Below, piece by piece: positions 45,813 through 55,814 of a stretch of 64,000 nt of DNA. This DNA is from Sabellastarte sp. h YS-2021 (lineage: Eukaryota; Annelida; Polychaeta; Sabellida; Sabellidae): the NCBI GenBank assembly GCA_964017235.1, contig OZ024936.1, positions 94,338,537 to 94,402,536 on the forward strand, written 5' to 3'. The notes below the pieces were generated by a model. That model saw nothing but the letters and a program-made list of their open reading frames with translations. It did not search any database and had not been told where the DNA came from. Within the stretch, counting starts at the first letter, position 1. Each line of letters opens with the position of its first letter. Both the position numbers and the translations under genes were made by a program.

Positions 45813-46308
45813 CTGGTCTGAACTGCAAGGACTTCCAGATTCTCTCCTGTTTAATGAAGGAGACAAGACTAGTTCTGGAATCACAGGGAGCCCATTGGTC
45901 ACTTCTACTAAGGAAAACACAAGCAACAAGGAGGAAAACACAGGGTCCCAACTTTTGAAAAAACTGTTAACATCTACTGGTCAACCTTCAGCTGGTCAAC
46001 ATATGGTTTCTGGCAGGTTTCACCCTTATAAGGATATTTCATCTCCTAACTCAGTGAACCACTGTGTCAGATGTAAAACATTGAATTCTACTTCAGACAG
46101 TTTTATGATATTGCCAGAAGGTGCTGTGATTTTTATTGTCCTGAGGATAGCCAATCCCACAGTACAACTTGGATGTTTAAATCACTATCTGTGCAAGGAA
46201 CTGGATGGCTCAGTGACTATGGAATATCTTTTGCCACCATCTTGCTGCAGAGGTAACTTACTTTTTGTTTCAAATGTCTACAGCCCACAAGTAGTAGAAA
46301 CTGGTTGA
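45796..46308 (+). CDS. Unrecognised ORF B in the second element
   Basis: 170 codons from ATG 45796 (MTHIIDWSELQGLPDSLLF). Ser/Thr/Asn-rich middle. The C-terminal half has CVRC, then GCLNHYLCKEL and SCCRGN, so a zinc site is possible. Overlaps ORF A. A donor-like AGAG|GTAACT at about 46250 could splice it. Not recognised. Confidence 0.45.
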   Translation: MTHIIDWSELQGLPDSLLFNEGDKTSSGITGSPLVTSTKENTSNKEENTGSQLLKKLLTSTGQPSAGQHMVSGRFHPYKDISSPNSVNHCVRCKTLNSTSDSFMILPEGAVIFIVLRIANPTVQLGCLNHYLCKELDGSVTMEYLLPPSCCRGNLLFVSNVYSPQVVETG

Positions 46309-46365
46309 CCATAAATAAATTAACTAATGTACAGTAAATTATTGTTGTAAGTAATTGTTAACAAA

Positions 46366-46644
46366 ATGGCTGATAAAACTTTTGTTTCTCATAAGCCAAA
46401 TGACATTGTTTTGTATAAGTTTCATAGAACAGTTAGCACAGTAAACGTAGCCTCTTTATTGAGCCAGTCAGGCTTGGCACAGATGCTGCAAAATCGAGGG
46501 CAGCTACTTGTAGAGAGTGAAGGTGAATTATTTTTTAATTTACCGTATCCAGCGTTAAGACCAAGCAAAGAAATGTACCATGAAGAAAATTTTGCCAAGT
46601 CTTCATTTGTTGCCCTGATCTATAACCTGACTGAACAGCAATAA
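46366..46644 (+). CDS. Unrecognised ORF C in the second element
   Basis: 92 codons from ATG 46366 with strong context (AAAATGGCT), MADKTFVSHKPNDIVLYKF. Same frame as ORF D, separated by one TAA and nine bases. C and D may be one gene broken by a stop or read through. Not recognised. Confidence 0.45.
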   Translation: MADKTFVSHKPNDIVLYKFHRTVSTVNVASLLSQSGLAQMLQNRGQLLVESEGELFFNLPYPALRPSKEMYHEENFAKSSFVALIYNLTEQQ

Positions 46645-46653
46645 ACGGAGGCT

Positions 46654-46842
46654 ATGTATACTAACATACAAATGCCAGATGTAATTAAAGCAAGCAGATA
46701 TTTACAACTGGGTATAATACCAGAGTTACTGTTGAATGAGTCTATTGATGACCTGTCATACAAAAAATGGTGTCAAAGTTACTCTCTGGGCAAAGAGTAT
46801 TTTCCAGATTCTTCTTACTTGTTTAGTTTATTGCTACAATGA
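46654..46842 (+). CDS. Unrecognised ORF D in the second element
   Basis: 62 codons, MYTNIQMPDVIKASRYLQLG, mostly helical by composition. Shares the frame of ORF C and ends 13 bases before the ATG of ORF E, whose frame it overlaps. Possibly the middle of a longer decayed protein C-D-E. Confidence 0.4.
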   Translation: MYTNIQMPDVIKASRYLQLGIIPELLLNESIDDLSYKKWCQSYSLGKEYFPDSSYLFSLLLQ

Positions 46843-46855
46843 TAGGGAAATTGGC

Positions 46856-47296
46856 ATGGCAGAGGAAACCCTCAATTTCCTCATCAAAAACAGAACTGTA
46901 ATTGATTTGGTCAAGTCAGCAAAATATCATTCCAACAATTTTGAAACTTCTTGTCAAAAGATTATGAAGGCAAGGTGCACTAGATATCTTGAAGACATCC
47001 CGGCCTATGAAGTGACAAGTTCAAACAAATTTGGCATTACCCATACTCCTTGTTGCTATCATTTTGTACACAAAGAATGTTTAAACAAATGGTATGAAAG
47101 ATCAGCAAAGTTACCCCCTTCAGCAGAGCTGAAATGTAATGTTTGTGAAGGTGTATATTCTGAGGATACCCTAAATTTACAAAGCACAAGACAAAATAAA
47201 TTCTTTGTTGGACCCTCAGCAACTTGTTGTAATTACATGAATAGAGATTTTCTTATACAAGATGTCTCAAAAGAAAAACATGGTGTGGCAAAATAA
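46856..47296 (+). CDS. RING-like zinc-finger protein (ORF E) in the second element
   Basis: 146 codons from ATG 46856 (MAEETLNFLIKNRTVIDL). Residues about 44-100 follow the RING-H2 plan: CTRYLEDI (where CxxCLEDI is usual), then TPCCYHFVHKECLNKW and finally LKCNVC. Thus C3-H4-H5-C6 and C7xxC8 are present, but the second cysteine of the first pair is Tyr. RING proteins are usually E3 ubiquitin ligases. With one ligand missing, activity is doubtful. An open frame continues upstream to 46736. Host-derived gene captured by the element, or a decayed piece of a longer RING protein, are the main readings. Confidence 0.6.
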   Translation: MAEETLNFLIKNRTVIDLVKSAKYHSNNFETSCQKIMKARCTRYLEDIPAYEVTSSNKFGITHTPCCYHFVHKECLNKWYERSAKLPPSAELKCNVCEGVYSEDTLNLQSTRQNKFFVGPSATCCNYMNRDFLIQDVSKEKHGVAK

Positions 47297-47924
47297 ATTA
47301 ATATATAACTATCTGTATATATGTTTACCAGAGTTTGAAAGATTTGTCCCACGGCATTATACAGACAAAGATCTGTTTTTGAAAGCCCCTGGCACAAATG
47401 TTTCAATGGTAATAATTGCAATTTCTTAGAAGTCATTCTGATGCACATGTATATATATATATTTTAGCCACCACTGTTGTGAGCGTTGGGGAATGGTATT
47501 TCACAGCTAAACACAGGCCTATACCTGTAATTAAAAGTTCTGTTGTTCCTTAGTGGCTCTTGTGTATTTTTAGTATTATTTAAGTATATGCATTATAAAC
47601 CTGTAGTTGCAATGTGTAATGTATTTTATATAAATATATATGAATTTGTATATGGAAATAATATAGTTTGTGTATTATAAATGTATAATCAGAAGTTTGT
47701 AATATAAGCTATTAATTACCTCCCAATCAGTTGTACTGAGGGATATGGTGGAACTTAATTAATCTTCCATCTGGCATGACGTGAGATAGGCTTTCACCAT
47801 CCCACCTGGGAGTAATAAGTATGGCCTGGTCTTAGCAGTTAGAGGATTTAGGAAAGTAATTGTTTTTACTTGTGAGATCAGTACCAAAGATCTTTTCAAA
47901 GGTAGTGGGTGTGGTAAGGAAAAA

Positions 47925-48278
47925 ATGGCTAAGTCTACATTAAATTATAACCCCACTTTCCATGAACTTAACATGGAGAACTACGAACAAGAAATACTCT
48001 TGTTCAAATCTGAGAGGATATGTTCAGTCCTCCAAACTCAGTTTGGGGACTACATGGTATGGTGGGAGGGGGCAGAAATGGATATTGAACCTTTGTCAAC
48101 TGCCCCAATTGCTTTTGCACCACCATTGAGGTATTATAACATGACGAATCTTACCATGGAACTGCAAAAGTTCATTTTTGAACACTACTTTGTGTTTTTC
48201 ATTGAAGAGAGTGGGAGTGACAACACGGATGATAGAAGCTTCAAACAAAGGTTTTGGAGGAATAATAGATCACTGTAA
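47925..48278 (+). CDS. Unrecognised ORF F in the second element
   Basis: 117 codons from ATG 47925 in strong context (AAAAATGGCT). MAKSTLNYNPTFHELNMENY, an aromatic-rich core (YMVWWEGAEMD, HYFVFFIEESG) and a basic end. It lies 628 bases after ORF E. No family recognised. Confidence 0.4.
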   Translation: MAKSTLNYNPTFHELNMENYEQEILLFKSERICSVLQTQFGDYMVWWEGAEMDIEPLSTAPIAFAPPLRYYNMTNLTMELQKFIFEHYFVFFIEESGSDNTDDRSFKQRFWRNNRSL

Positions 48279-48644
48279 GAAAAAACAAAAAAAACAATGC
48301 ATTTTAGATAGGATAGCATAGCAATGTTAATAGTTAGAAACTGTATATTCAAATTGGAAATTAAAATATTATAATTGGAATCTCACGGGAACAGGAAGTA
48401 CTGAGTGGCAAGGTAAGCTTTTAATTATTTATCATGTAACCCAAGGGTTAGGGAAGTGTGATTCTTTGCTTTCTTAAACATCTTATGAACCACTAAAGTC
48501 CATCATTCTGGACAAACTAGTTGAATGTTATCACTGATGAAATACACCTGATCTGTTTTATTGGTTAATATGTATTTTGATCAATGCTTAAATATATTTG
48601 CTAGTTGTAGTTATACTGTGTAATATTTTATATTTATGTATAAA

Positions 48645-48793
48645 GTCAAAGTTGGGGTTTTACGTCCCGTTCAACAGCCAGGGTCATATTGGGACAGGTC
48701 CTCAGAATTGCCACTTGTGGGACTCGAACCCACAGAGGTGACAGCCTATGATTAGATGCCAAACTTGCTAACCACTAGGCCACTGAGGACCTT
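48645..48793 (-). mobile_element. tRNA-like SINE
   Basis: On the minus strand the head reads GGTCCTCAGTGGCCTAGTGG (A box) with B box GGGTTCGAGTCCC and closes with CTGAGGACC. The outer 9 bases pair perfectly, like a long acceptor stem. The tail GACGTAAAACCCCAAC makes it a SINE rather than a tRNA gene. Confidence 0.8.
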
Positions 48794-48799
48794 ATATAT

Positions 48800-49759
48800 T
48801 TATGTATATGTGTGTGTTTTATTAAGTAGAGATCTGTCAACAAACTATGTATTGTGTATAACTTCTGGTGAATTTGATATCAATTACATCCTTTTCTGAA
48901 TACTAGAAATGGTATAAATGCATTAATATGTTCTAATACTCTAAGGAAAAATCTATACTTATATTTTTAACTAATTAAACTGGTTAAGAGTTTTACAAAC
49001 AAAAAGAGAAAATGTTTCAAATGAGTAAATGTAAATAACCTAGCATGTTGAGGTTTAAGTAATTATATACATATATATACACATGTATGTAGTTATATGT
49101 ATTTATGCATGAAAATTACTAGGCTGTGTTTGTAAATGTGGAAAAGGGGTATCTTTAATGTTTTAGTTAACTAGAGAGATAGAGATTGCACATTTTCCTT
49201 GCTGTGTGCTTACTGTAAGGAAACTTTTCATCAGTGTGAGAAGCATTAATGACAGATTGATATGTTGAGTGGTAAACTGCACATAAGTAAACAAACCCAA
49301 CTTGTTTGTTGCCTGTTACTGATTGCTGCTTGGTAATATTAACAACAGTCTTTGCTGCTGTAATTTACTGCAGTAGTTGTAAGGTAAATGAATGATCCTA
49401 ATGCTCTTTTACTTCTCTCAATTCTGCACTTTAAGTGTGCTTTTGTTTTAATATTTACAACCATAATGTGCTTTATCAAAACTTATAGTTATTAGGCTGT
49501 ATTTTACTTGAGAAACTTTGTTTTCAAAAAAGGAAATGTTATAAATTAGTTTAAGTTTTCTAGTCCATGTATTTGTATGAAATTATTGAAACAAAATGGT
49601 ATGCTTAGAGCTTTTTTTAACCACCTAGTAATAATGTATAATATAGAAGTGTTAATTGTAGAAGTTATAGATGTTTGCTGTGGTTGAAAACAAAAAGTTT
49701 TTTTAACTTTCTCTTATTTGCATCAGTGTGGAGGACCACACTTCTGTGGGCCAGGGAAT
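48800..49759. other. Non-coding interior of the second element before its 3' LTR
   Basis: AT-rich, no ORF. Only the last 30 bases resemble the intact element. Confidence 0.55.
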
Positions 49760-50257
49760 TATTACAGCTATAAAATCTTTAATTTGTTAAGATAACCTTA
49801 CTAGGCCCAAAATGTAGTATTTTACTGATTGTCTTTTAACTGGTGCTAACTTATATAGCTGTCTCATATTTAGTACAGTTGTATCCTTGAGAAGTTGTAC
49901 AATAACTACATCCTTGATTAAGGTCAATGTTGTAACCTTCCCATTCGAATGCAAAACAAGGTTAACACAAACTGTCAAGGATTGATCCTTGGACCTGTCG
50001 AATATTTTAACCTTCATACAAGGACAGACAATGATGTATCCTTCTATGTTGACCTTCAGAATTTTGGTAACCTTAAGAATTGTTATAAAAATCACTGGTA
50101 AAACATACTTTTTATGAGAGGAAAGCTTTGGTAAAAATAGTCTCTCATGATTGGATCAACATATATTGCTAAAATATAAGGATTACTTGAAATACTTGTT
50201 AATATTTTTGTTGGTGGTTAGCTGTAATATGTTAATACTTGTATTCAAAATGGATTT
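49760..50257 (+). repeat. 3' LTR of the second element, truncated
   Basis: Matches 43467-43968, then stops abruptly at AAAATGGATT, where a LINE remnant begins. The last about 155 bases are missing. Confidence 0.85.
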
Positions 50258-50511
50258 GCTGTCCCTGGTGCAAATACTCTAGTTAGCAATTGGTTGGACA
50301 ACTGCACTTTGCTTTTCAAAAGTTTGTCTAATTTAAACCAATGCAAATTACAGTGCATCCAGAATGATCTACTGCTTATTGTCACCAACCGTAGCAAGTA
50401 CTAACCCAATCATAAATAGTCTCCACTGATTGCCGGATTAGACATCGCAGCATGTTTAAGGTGCCTTCATTTGTCCACAAGATTTTTTTCAGAGTACATC
50501 CAAACTACTAC
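50258..50511 (+). pseudogene. LINE remnant
   Basis: Translates in broken frames to pieces of a CR1/L2-like ORF2 C-terminus (CIQNDLLLIVTNRSKY, then CLHLSTRFFSEYIQTTTG). It joins directly to the truncated LTR. Confidence 0.6.
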
Positions 50512-50512
50512 A

Positions 50513-51448
50513 GGGAGCCACAGCGACGCAATGGTAACATACTCGCCTCCTAACTCTGAGGTCAGAGGTTAAAACCCCAGACCTTATGTGGGGAAGTTGG
50601 TAGTTGCTTACTGTTTGCTCAACAGTTTAAACAACAGACCCCTGGGCCGGGATTCACAAAAGGTCTTAAGCAAACAATTGTCATAACTTTGAGAGAAAAG
50701 TCTTAACTGTGCAAGAATTTTGTCATAAAGTTAAGACTTTTTTTGCTTAGACAAAATGGGATTCACAAAAGGTCTTAGACAAAAATTTGTCTTAGATTTT
50801 GTCATAACCTTAAGACCACTGCAGAGCAGACTTAAGACAATTTTAAAATATTCCATTGCATGTATTTACATTTTACCCTTTGTTATGCCAACAAAATATA
50901 TACTATGGGGATCTATACTTCCTATAAAAGTAATTTCTGTGGATTGTAATAAAAATTTACATCATTTAATTACCTATAAATTTCCACATTTTACCTTCTT
51001 GTGGTAAAAATAATGTCATAAAAATGGCTGACTCACAATAAAACACAAATACTACTATTTTTACATAATTTTACCAAGAAAAAGTAACAAATCTGTTTTA
51101 TAATTTTAAAGAGCATGTTTGGTGTATTTATTGATGAAAAATATTTTTGTTTTACTAAGATTAGTTAATTTGAATTCAAAATAGTTAAGACTTTTTGCAC
51201 AAATTTTGTCTCAGCTAAGATTTTGCTAAGCACTTTTTGTGAATCCCAATTTAAGAGAAATCTTAGCTAAGACAAAAGTCATAACTTTAAGATTTATCTA
51301 AGCAAAAAAATTGCCTAAACTTAAGACCTTTTGTGAATCCCAGCCCAGGCCAACTGTATGTACTGGTCTCCTCTGCCCACAAAACTACCCGTGGTGATAT
51401 GACCTGTACAGTGTTGAAGGCGATGTAAAACCCCAAATAAATAAATGA
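50513..51448 (+). mobile_element. SINE split by a foldback element
   Basis: The head GGGAGCCACAGCGACGCAAT with B-box-like AGGTTAAAACCCC and body lie at 50513-50643. The rest, CCAACTGTATGTACTGGTC to CCCCAAATAAATAAATG, lies at 51350-51448. The alignment to the SINE at 5344 shows one interrupted copy. Confidence 0.85.
50644..51346. mobile_element. Foldback element in the SINE, 'GGGATTCACAAAAGGTCTTAAG' family
   Basis: Ends GGGCCGGGATTCACAAAAGG and complement CTTTTGTGAATCCCAGCCC. Several inner copies of the same words occur (50760, 51235). 703 bp, non-coding. Related to the elements at 41.8, 52.5, 53.1 and 55.5 kb. Confidence 0.85.
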
Positions 51449-51449
51449 A

Positions 51450-52489
51450 ATGCAAGCTACTACATGTCTTGCATCTTCTGTTATTCAACTATTTAATTTG
51501 ACGAACTCATTTCAAAATTCTTAAATTTGTATCTGTCTTATACCGAAACATTTCTCTACCTTCTATTATCCTACAAAAATCTAACCCCCACCATGGCGGA
51601 ATAACAGAGGTTTCACAATGTACATACATAAGGCCAATTTTCTGTTCACATGCACACAACAGATGGGATCACAAATGATTTTGAAAAAGTGGTTATGCAA
51701 GAAGTATGATGTCACCTTAAAAGTATGGAGAAATTTCCCAAACTATTTTGTGTGGTTATATATACAAACGCTGAAGTGTTCAGTATTTGCAAAGGAAGTT
51801 ATGCACTCAGTTCTGCTTTGTTCACACTGTGTCTATCAGATGCCTTGATGTAACATCTTTTGGAATGGTTGGGAGGAAGGGTTACTACACTAATTGATAT
51901 TTTGAAATTGATATCACTTAGCTTAGTATAGCAACTCACATTAAAATATTGTTTCCACCTACAAGGATGGTTAGTTTACAAATATATTCAATGTTATATT
52001 ATTAAATGCATCTAAAAGTTGTCCTTCCAACTATAAAGAAGTCCAATGGAACTTTAAAATTATATCTTTAAAAAAATGATGCAAACTTTTAAAATGTGTT
52101 TTAGTAGTCACAACTCAGAAAATTTATATGATATTATTGTATTGACAATAATATTGAAATTAACATTGAGATTGATATAGAACCTCATGAGACATTGTAT
52201 ACTCCTATTTCACTGGTGGTGAAAGTTGCTTTAGATTACTCTGACAATTGTTTGGGAAGTGCTATGTTTTGGTCATCCTTACACTCGCGCAGCCTAATAA
52301 TCACTGCAGTCTCAGATATTGGTTATGGCTTTTAACAAGGACAATGTTTTTTGTGGGTGCAGAGTTCCGAGTGCCATATAAGGTTATTGATTTTTGTGTA
52401 TTCTGCAGAACTGGCAGTTATTATTACTGATGTTTGTTATTTAGAGATTTGGGAAAGCCCCGTAGGTTTCCAGAACCTCCTCGTTATCA
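51450..52489. other. No gene seen
   Basis: AT-rich, short spurious frames only. Confidence 0.6.
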
Positions 52490-52717
52490 GGGCCAGTATT
52501 CACGAAGGGTCTTAGACTTAGCCAGGTCTTAGGCTTAAATGTGGTCTTAAAGTTGAGACTTTTGTCTCAGTTAAGTTTTGTCTTAAATCCATTATTCACA
52601 AAGGGTGACTTAACTAAGTCCAAGATCAAATAGTCCAAAAGTTTTAGCAGTTTTTGGGCAGAAACTTGAGACAAAAGTCTCATCTTTAAGCCTAAGATCT
52701 TTCGTGAATACAGGGCC
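52490..52717. mobile_element. Foldback element, short copy
   Basis: Ends GGGCCAGTATTCACGAAGGG and TTTCGTGAATACAGGGCC, with AGACTTTTGTCTCA-type inner arms. 228 bp. Confidence 0.8.
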
Positions 52718-53084
52718 AGGTAAATTCTATAACCTTCTGGGCTTTTTTTCAGCTGTATAAAAGTGCTGTAAGCCTGAACATATTTTTATTATTGATTTGA
52801 CTGGATATAACGAAAGTTAACTATACCCTTAGGCTGCTATTCCACAGTAGCCTATGAACTGCTATATTTTAATTGTATTTCAACCTCAAATGGATAAAGA
52901 CTACATTATGTGGTGAACTTTTATTGCAAAGAACTGTATACAGTGTGTAGATCTACCAAGCAGAGAGCTTTTACTTTTTGTCTTTTTCTGTTGCAACTTG
53001 AAAGCAACTGGTAATTGTTACTTGGCCCATGATTGTTACAGTCATATTTTTAATTATGTTACAAAAAGTTCTTCTGGTGAGCAT

Positions 53085-53565
53085 TTCTGTCCAGAGACCG
53101 ATTTCACAAAAGGCCAAGGCAACCACATATACGTATGTATCTATATATCTGATGTCAGTTTTGCAACATATAAAGTGGTTATCTTATATTTTTTGCACAC
53201 ATGGTTTCACAAAATAGCATGCATCTGTCCGTTTTTGGTTTAGGGCAGAGCCTAATTCTTTGATTGACCTTTTGCAATTGTTTAACGGAAAATGGGTAAA
53301 TCACTAGCAAATATTGTATCCTGTGTTTACATAGACTAGGCATTGGCAATAATTATATTGCAAGTTGTAGTTTGATTGACTGGCTGATATCTTATTTGTT
53401 GTTGTCTTAAAACTTAAGACCAAAGCCTGAGCTAAGTCACCTTTTGTGAATACGGATTTAAAACATAAATTAGCTGAGACAAAAGGCTTAACTCTTAGCC
53501 CACAGATAAGCCTAAGAACTGGCTAAGTCTGAGACCCTTTGTAAAAACTGACCGCAGTAATTTAT
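53085..53565. mobile_element. Foldback element, diverged copy
   Basis: Left CCGATTTCACAAAAGGCCAA; right GTCTGAGACCCTTTGTAAAA. Inner CCTTTTGTGAATACGG at 53441. Assignment by end similarity only. A further end-like piece lies at 53615-53655. Confidence 0.5.
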
Positions 53566-53659
53566 TTTGAGAATTTGAGGGTACCATGATACAGAAGCCA
53601 TAGAAGTCATAGATTTAAATGAGACAAGTCTGAGACTCTTTGTGAAACTGACCCCTAGC

Positions 53660-55225
53660 TATTGTTCATCTGGGGAAGTATGAACTTTACACAAGAAAAT
53701 TTAATGATGTTCCTGCAAGATACGGAATCAACCAGGGGACATGTCAGATATTTATTAATTGTTGACGATCAATGAAACCACACTTGCTAGTTAGTTAAGA
53801 TATTTATTATAATTCCAGTAAGTATGTACAAATAGTAGGTACAAATATGATATATAAATCACTAGAAAAGATTTTTACAGATCTTCTTGCATTTTTTGTC
53901 GTTGAATTAAAATCTATGAGATAGGGATGCGATTTAAAGCTAAAAATAAAAGTAAATACATTCACATATAACTCATACTGAAATAGGATAACAATTTTAA
54001 GCAAAATGTCTCTCAATATACATATAAATAAATATAAACAATTAAATACTCGTGCTGCAGACTCCTTTTGTTATATTTTTTCGAAATTGTTTTTATGTTA
54101 AATCATACATTTTTGGGGCACAGTTTCAACAGTTCAAGTTGGAATTTTCACTTTCCAAAAATTAAGCTATTTTAGCTGATGGGTTTGGTTTCTGAAAATT
54201 AAGTGCTACTGAAATTTTTATTCTGTATTAATAGTAGAATCCGGCTATTAATGAAAAATTACTACCAGTGAATATCGTCTGAAGATGAGAATTGTTGAAA
54301 TTTTCTTCTGGTTAAATTTAAATTGATCTTACTTTTGTCGTCACATATAAGGAAGTTGCTATCAATGAGAATTTTCTGAAATGACAGTTTCAAAACTGTT
54401 GCTTGTGTCTAATTCACAAGTACGAAAATTTACTGTGAATTTAAACTCACGGAAACTTGTTATATGCGCAGTAAGAAATAAGTACTTTGAACTGTTCCCG
54501 TGTAAGCTCATATCGATCTGCTTTCCATTTTTTCTGTGTCTAACGCAATAATGTGGTGTGACTAGTACGGTGAAAAGTACATGGGGCCCCAAATGGGGAT
54601 ATAAAATGTACCACTTATGCATGGCTCAAAAACGGTTAAAAACAATGATGTCTCTGTCCCTTAATGATATACTAGTAATTTTATGTCAAGTGTTCTAAGA
54701 TGTCACCGGGGACCTTTGTTTCTTGTGGGACTCGTTAATTTAATTTTATTAATGAAACGTCCATTTTGTTTGTGACTCTTTTAGTTTAATCTTTTGTTCC
54801 TCACAGCCGACTTTCAGTCACAACTTTTACATAAACTGCTAATGTTTTATTGCTACAACACATTTGTCTCATTTCTTTTCCTGACAAGTGTTTGGCTGTT
54901 CAAGAATTCCTTTCTCCTAAATCATGTTTACTTGCATTTAAAGCCGTGACGCCCTATGTTATATGCAGCTGCAAAAAGCTCAGTGGATTCATGAGCTACA
55001 GCAAATCGGGCTTGTGTCAATTAAGTGGTACATTCGACTCTTTGTGTTGGTAGGACATCTCCAACATAATACGGAGGGACTAGCCTTTGCGTGGGATACC
55101 TTGGGCACGACTTAGAACAAGATTTACATTCAGGATGACCATTTTGAAATGACTGGAAATTTGGCATAGCCTTTCATGGGCTATATTAAAACGTGAATGT
55201 GGCAGGGACAAATCCAACTTTTACT
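53660..55225. other. No gene seen
   Basis: No supported coding sequence or repeat. Confidence 0.55.
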
Positions 55226-55268
55226 GGGAGGGATGCGGGGTGGGTGGGGTGGTTGGGGGGGCGTGGGT
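55226..55268 (+). other. G-quadruplex-type G-rich run
   Basis: GGGAGGGATGCGGGGTGGG, then GGGG, GGGGGGG and GGG within 43 bases: at least six G-tracts of three or more with loops of 1-7, so a G4 can form on the plus strand. Confidence 0.7.
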
Positions 55269-55379
55269 TGTGTTACATGTCCATGGCATGCAAGATCCAG
55301 TGTAGGATGCTCAGATTTTAAATTTGTTTCTATTCTTTGGGGTCATTGTCAAACCCTAACACTTTTCAAGGCCTGGCAG

Positions 55380-55650
55380 TTTGAAGTGCTTGACTCCCCT
55401 AGGGCCAAATCACTAAAGGACTTAAACTAAGTCCCTTTGTTGGCTAAGTCAGGGACTTAAATCTAAGACTTTGTTTTCTCTAGCTAGGTCTGGGGCCGAT
55501 TTCATGAACGGACTTACGCCCGGTTTTGGGCTTAAGTTTTTAATGTGCTAAGTCAGCAGGCTTAGACTTAGTGGATTTCACAAATGGGCTAAATCCATGG
55601 ATTGGCTAAGTCAGTTGACTTAGATTTAAGTCTGGTTAGTAGTGGGCTAA
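55380..55650. repeat. Foldback-like repeats related to the 'TTCAC...CTTAG' family
   Basis: GGGGCCGATTTCATGAACGG at 55492 and many GACTTAG/CTAAGTC words in both orientations. Boundaries unclear; probably two overlapping old copies. Confidence 0.45.
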
Positions 55651-55814
55651 GTTTGTAATGCTTTGTAATGTAGTCCTACCTGTGGGACCGGGGCTTAAGG
55701 AAAATGTGGTATAACCACGTGGCATCTAGCTGAGCCCTTTCATGATTCACTGTCCAAGAATCCGCGAAGTCAGTTTATAACTAGCGCTTGAACTGGCGGG
55801 CCATGCATATTTAA

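Larger units (their letters stand above)
43467..50257 (+). mobile_element. Older, rearranged relative of the Gypsy element, pol/env replaced by small ORFs
   Basis: A 5' LTR of 656 bp (43467-44122, TATTA...TAATA) and a truncated 3' LTR (49760-50257, about 498 bp) flank an interior that starts like the intact element: primer site, C2H2 ORF, gag. After the gag core (about 45005) homology ends. There is no RT, integrase or envelope. Instead six small plus-strand ORFs fill 45561-48278. The LTR copies differ at several percent of sites by eye, so the element is older than its relative at 22-35 kb. It cannot move on its own. The pre-LTR sequence CTGTGGGCCAGGGAAT resembles that of the intact element. 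Confidence 0.85.

Noticed and set aside
48690..48793. Functional tRNA gene
   Set aside because: The tRNA-like head is fused to a SINE body and AT-rich tail, and the spacing between boxes and stems does not give a normal cloverleaf that I can draw.
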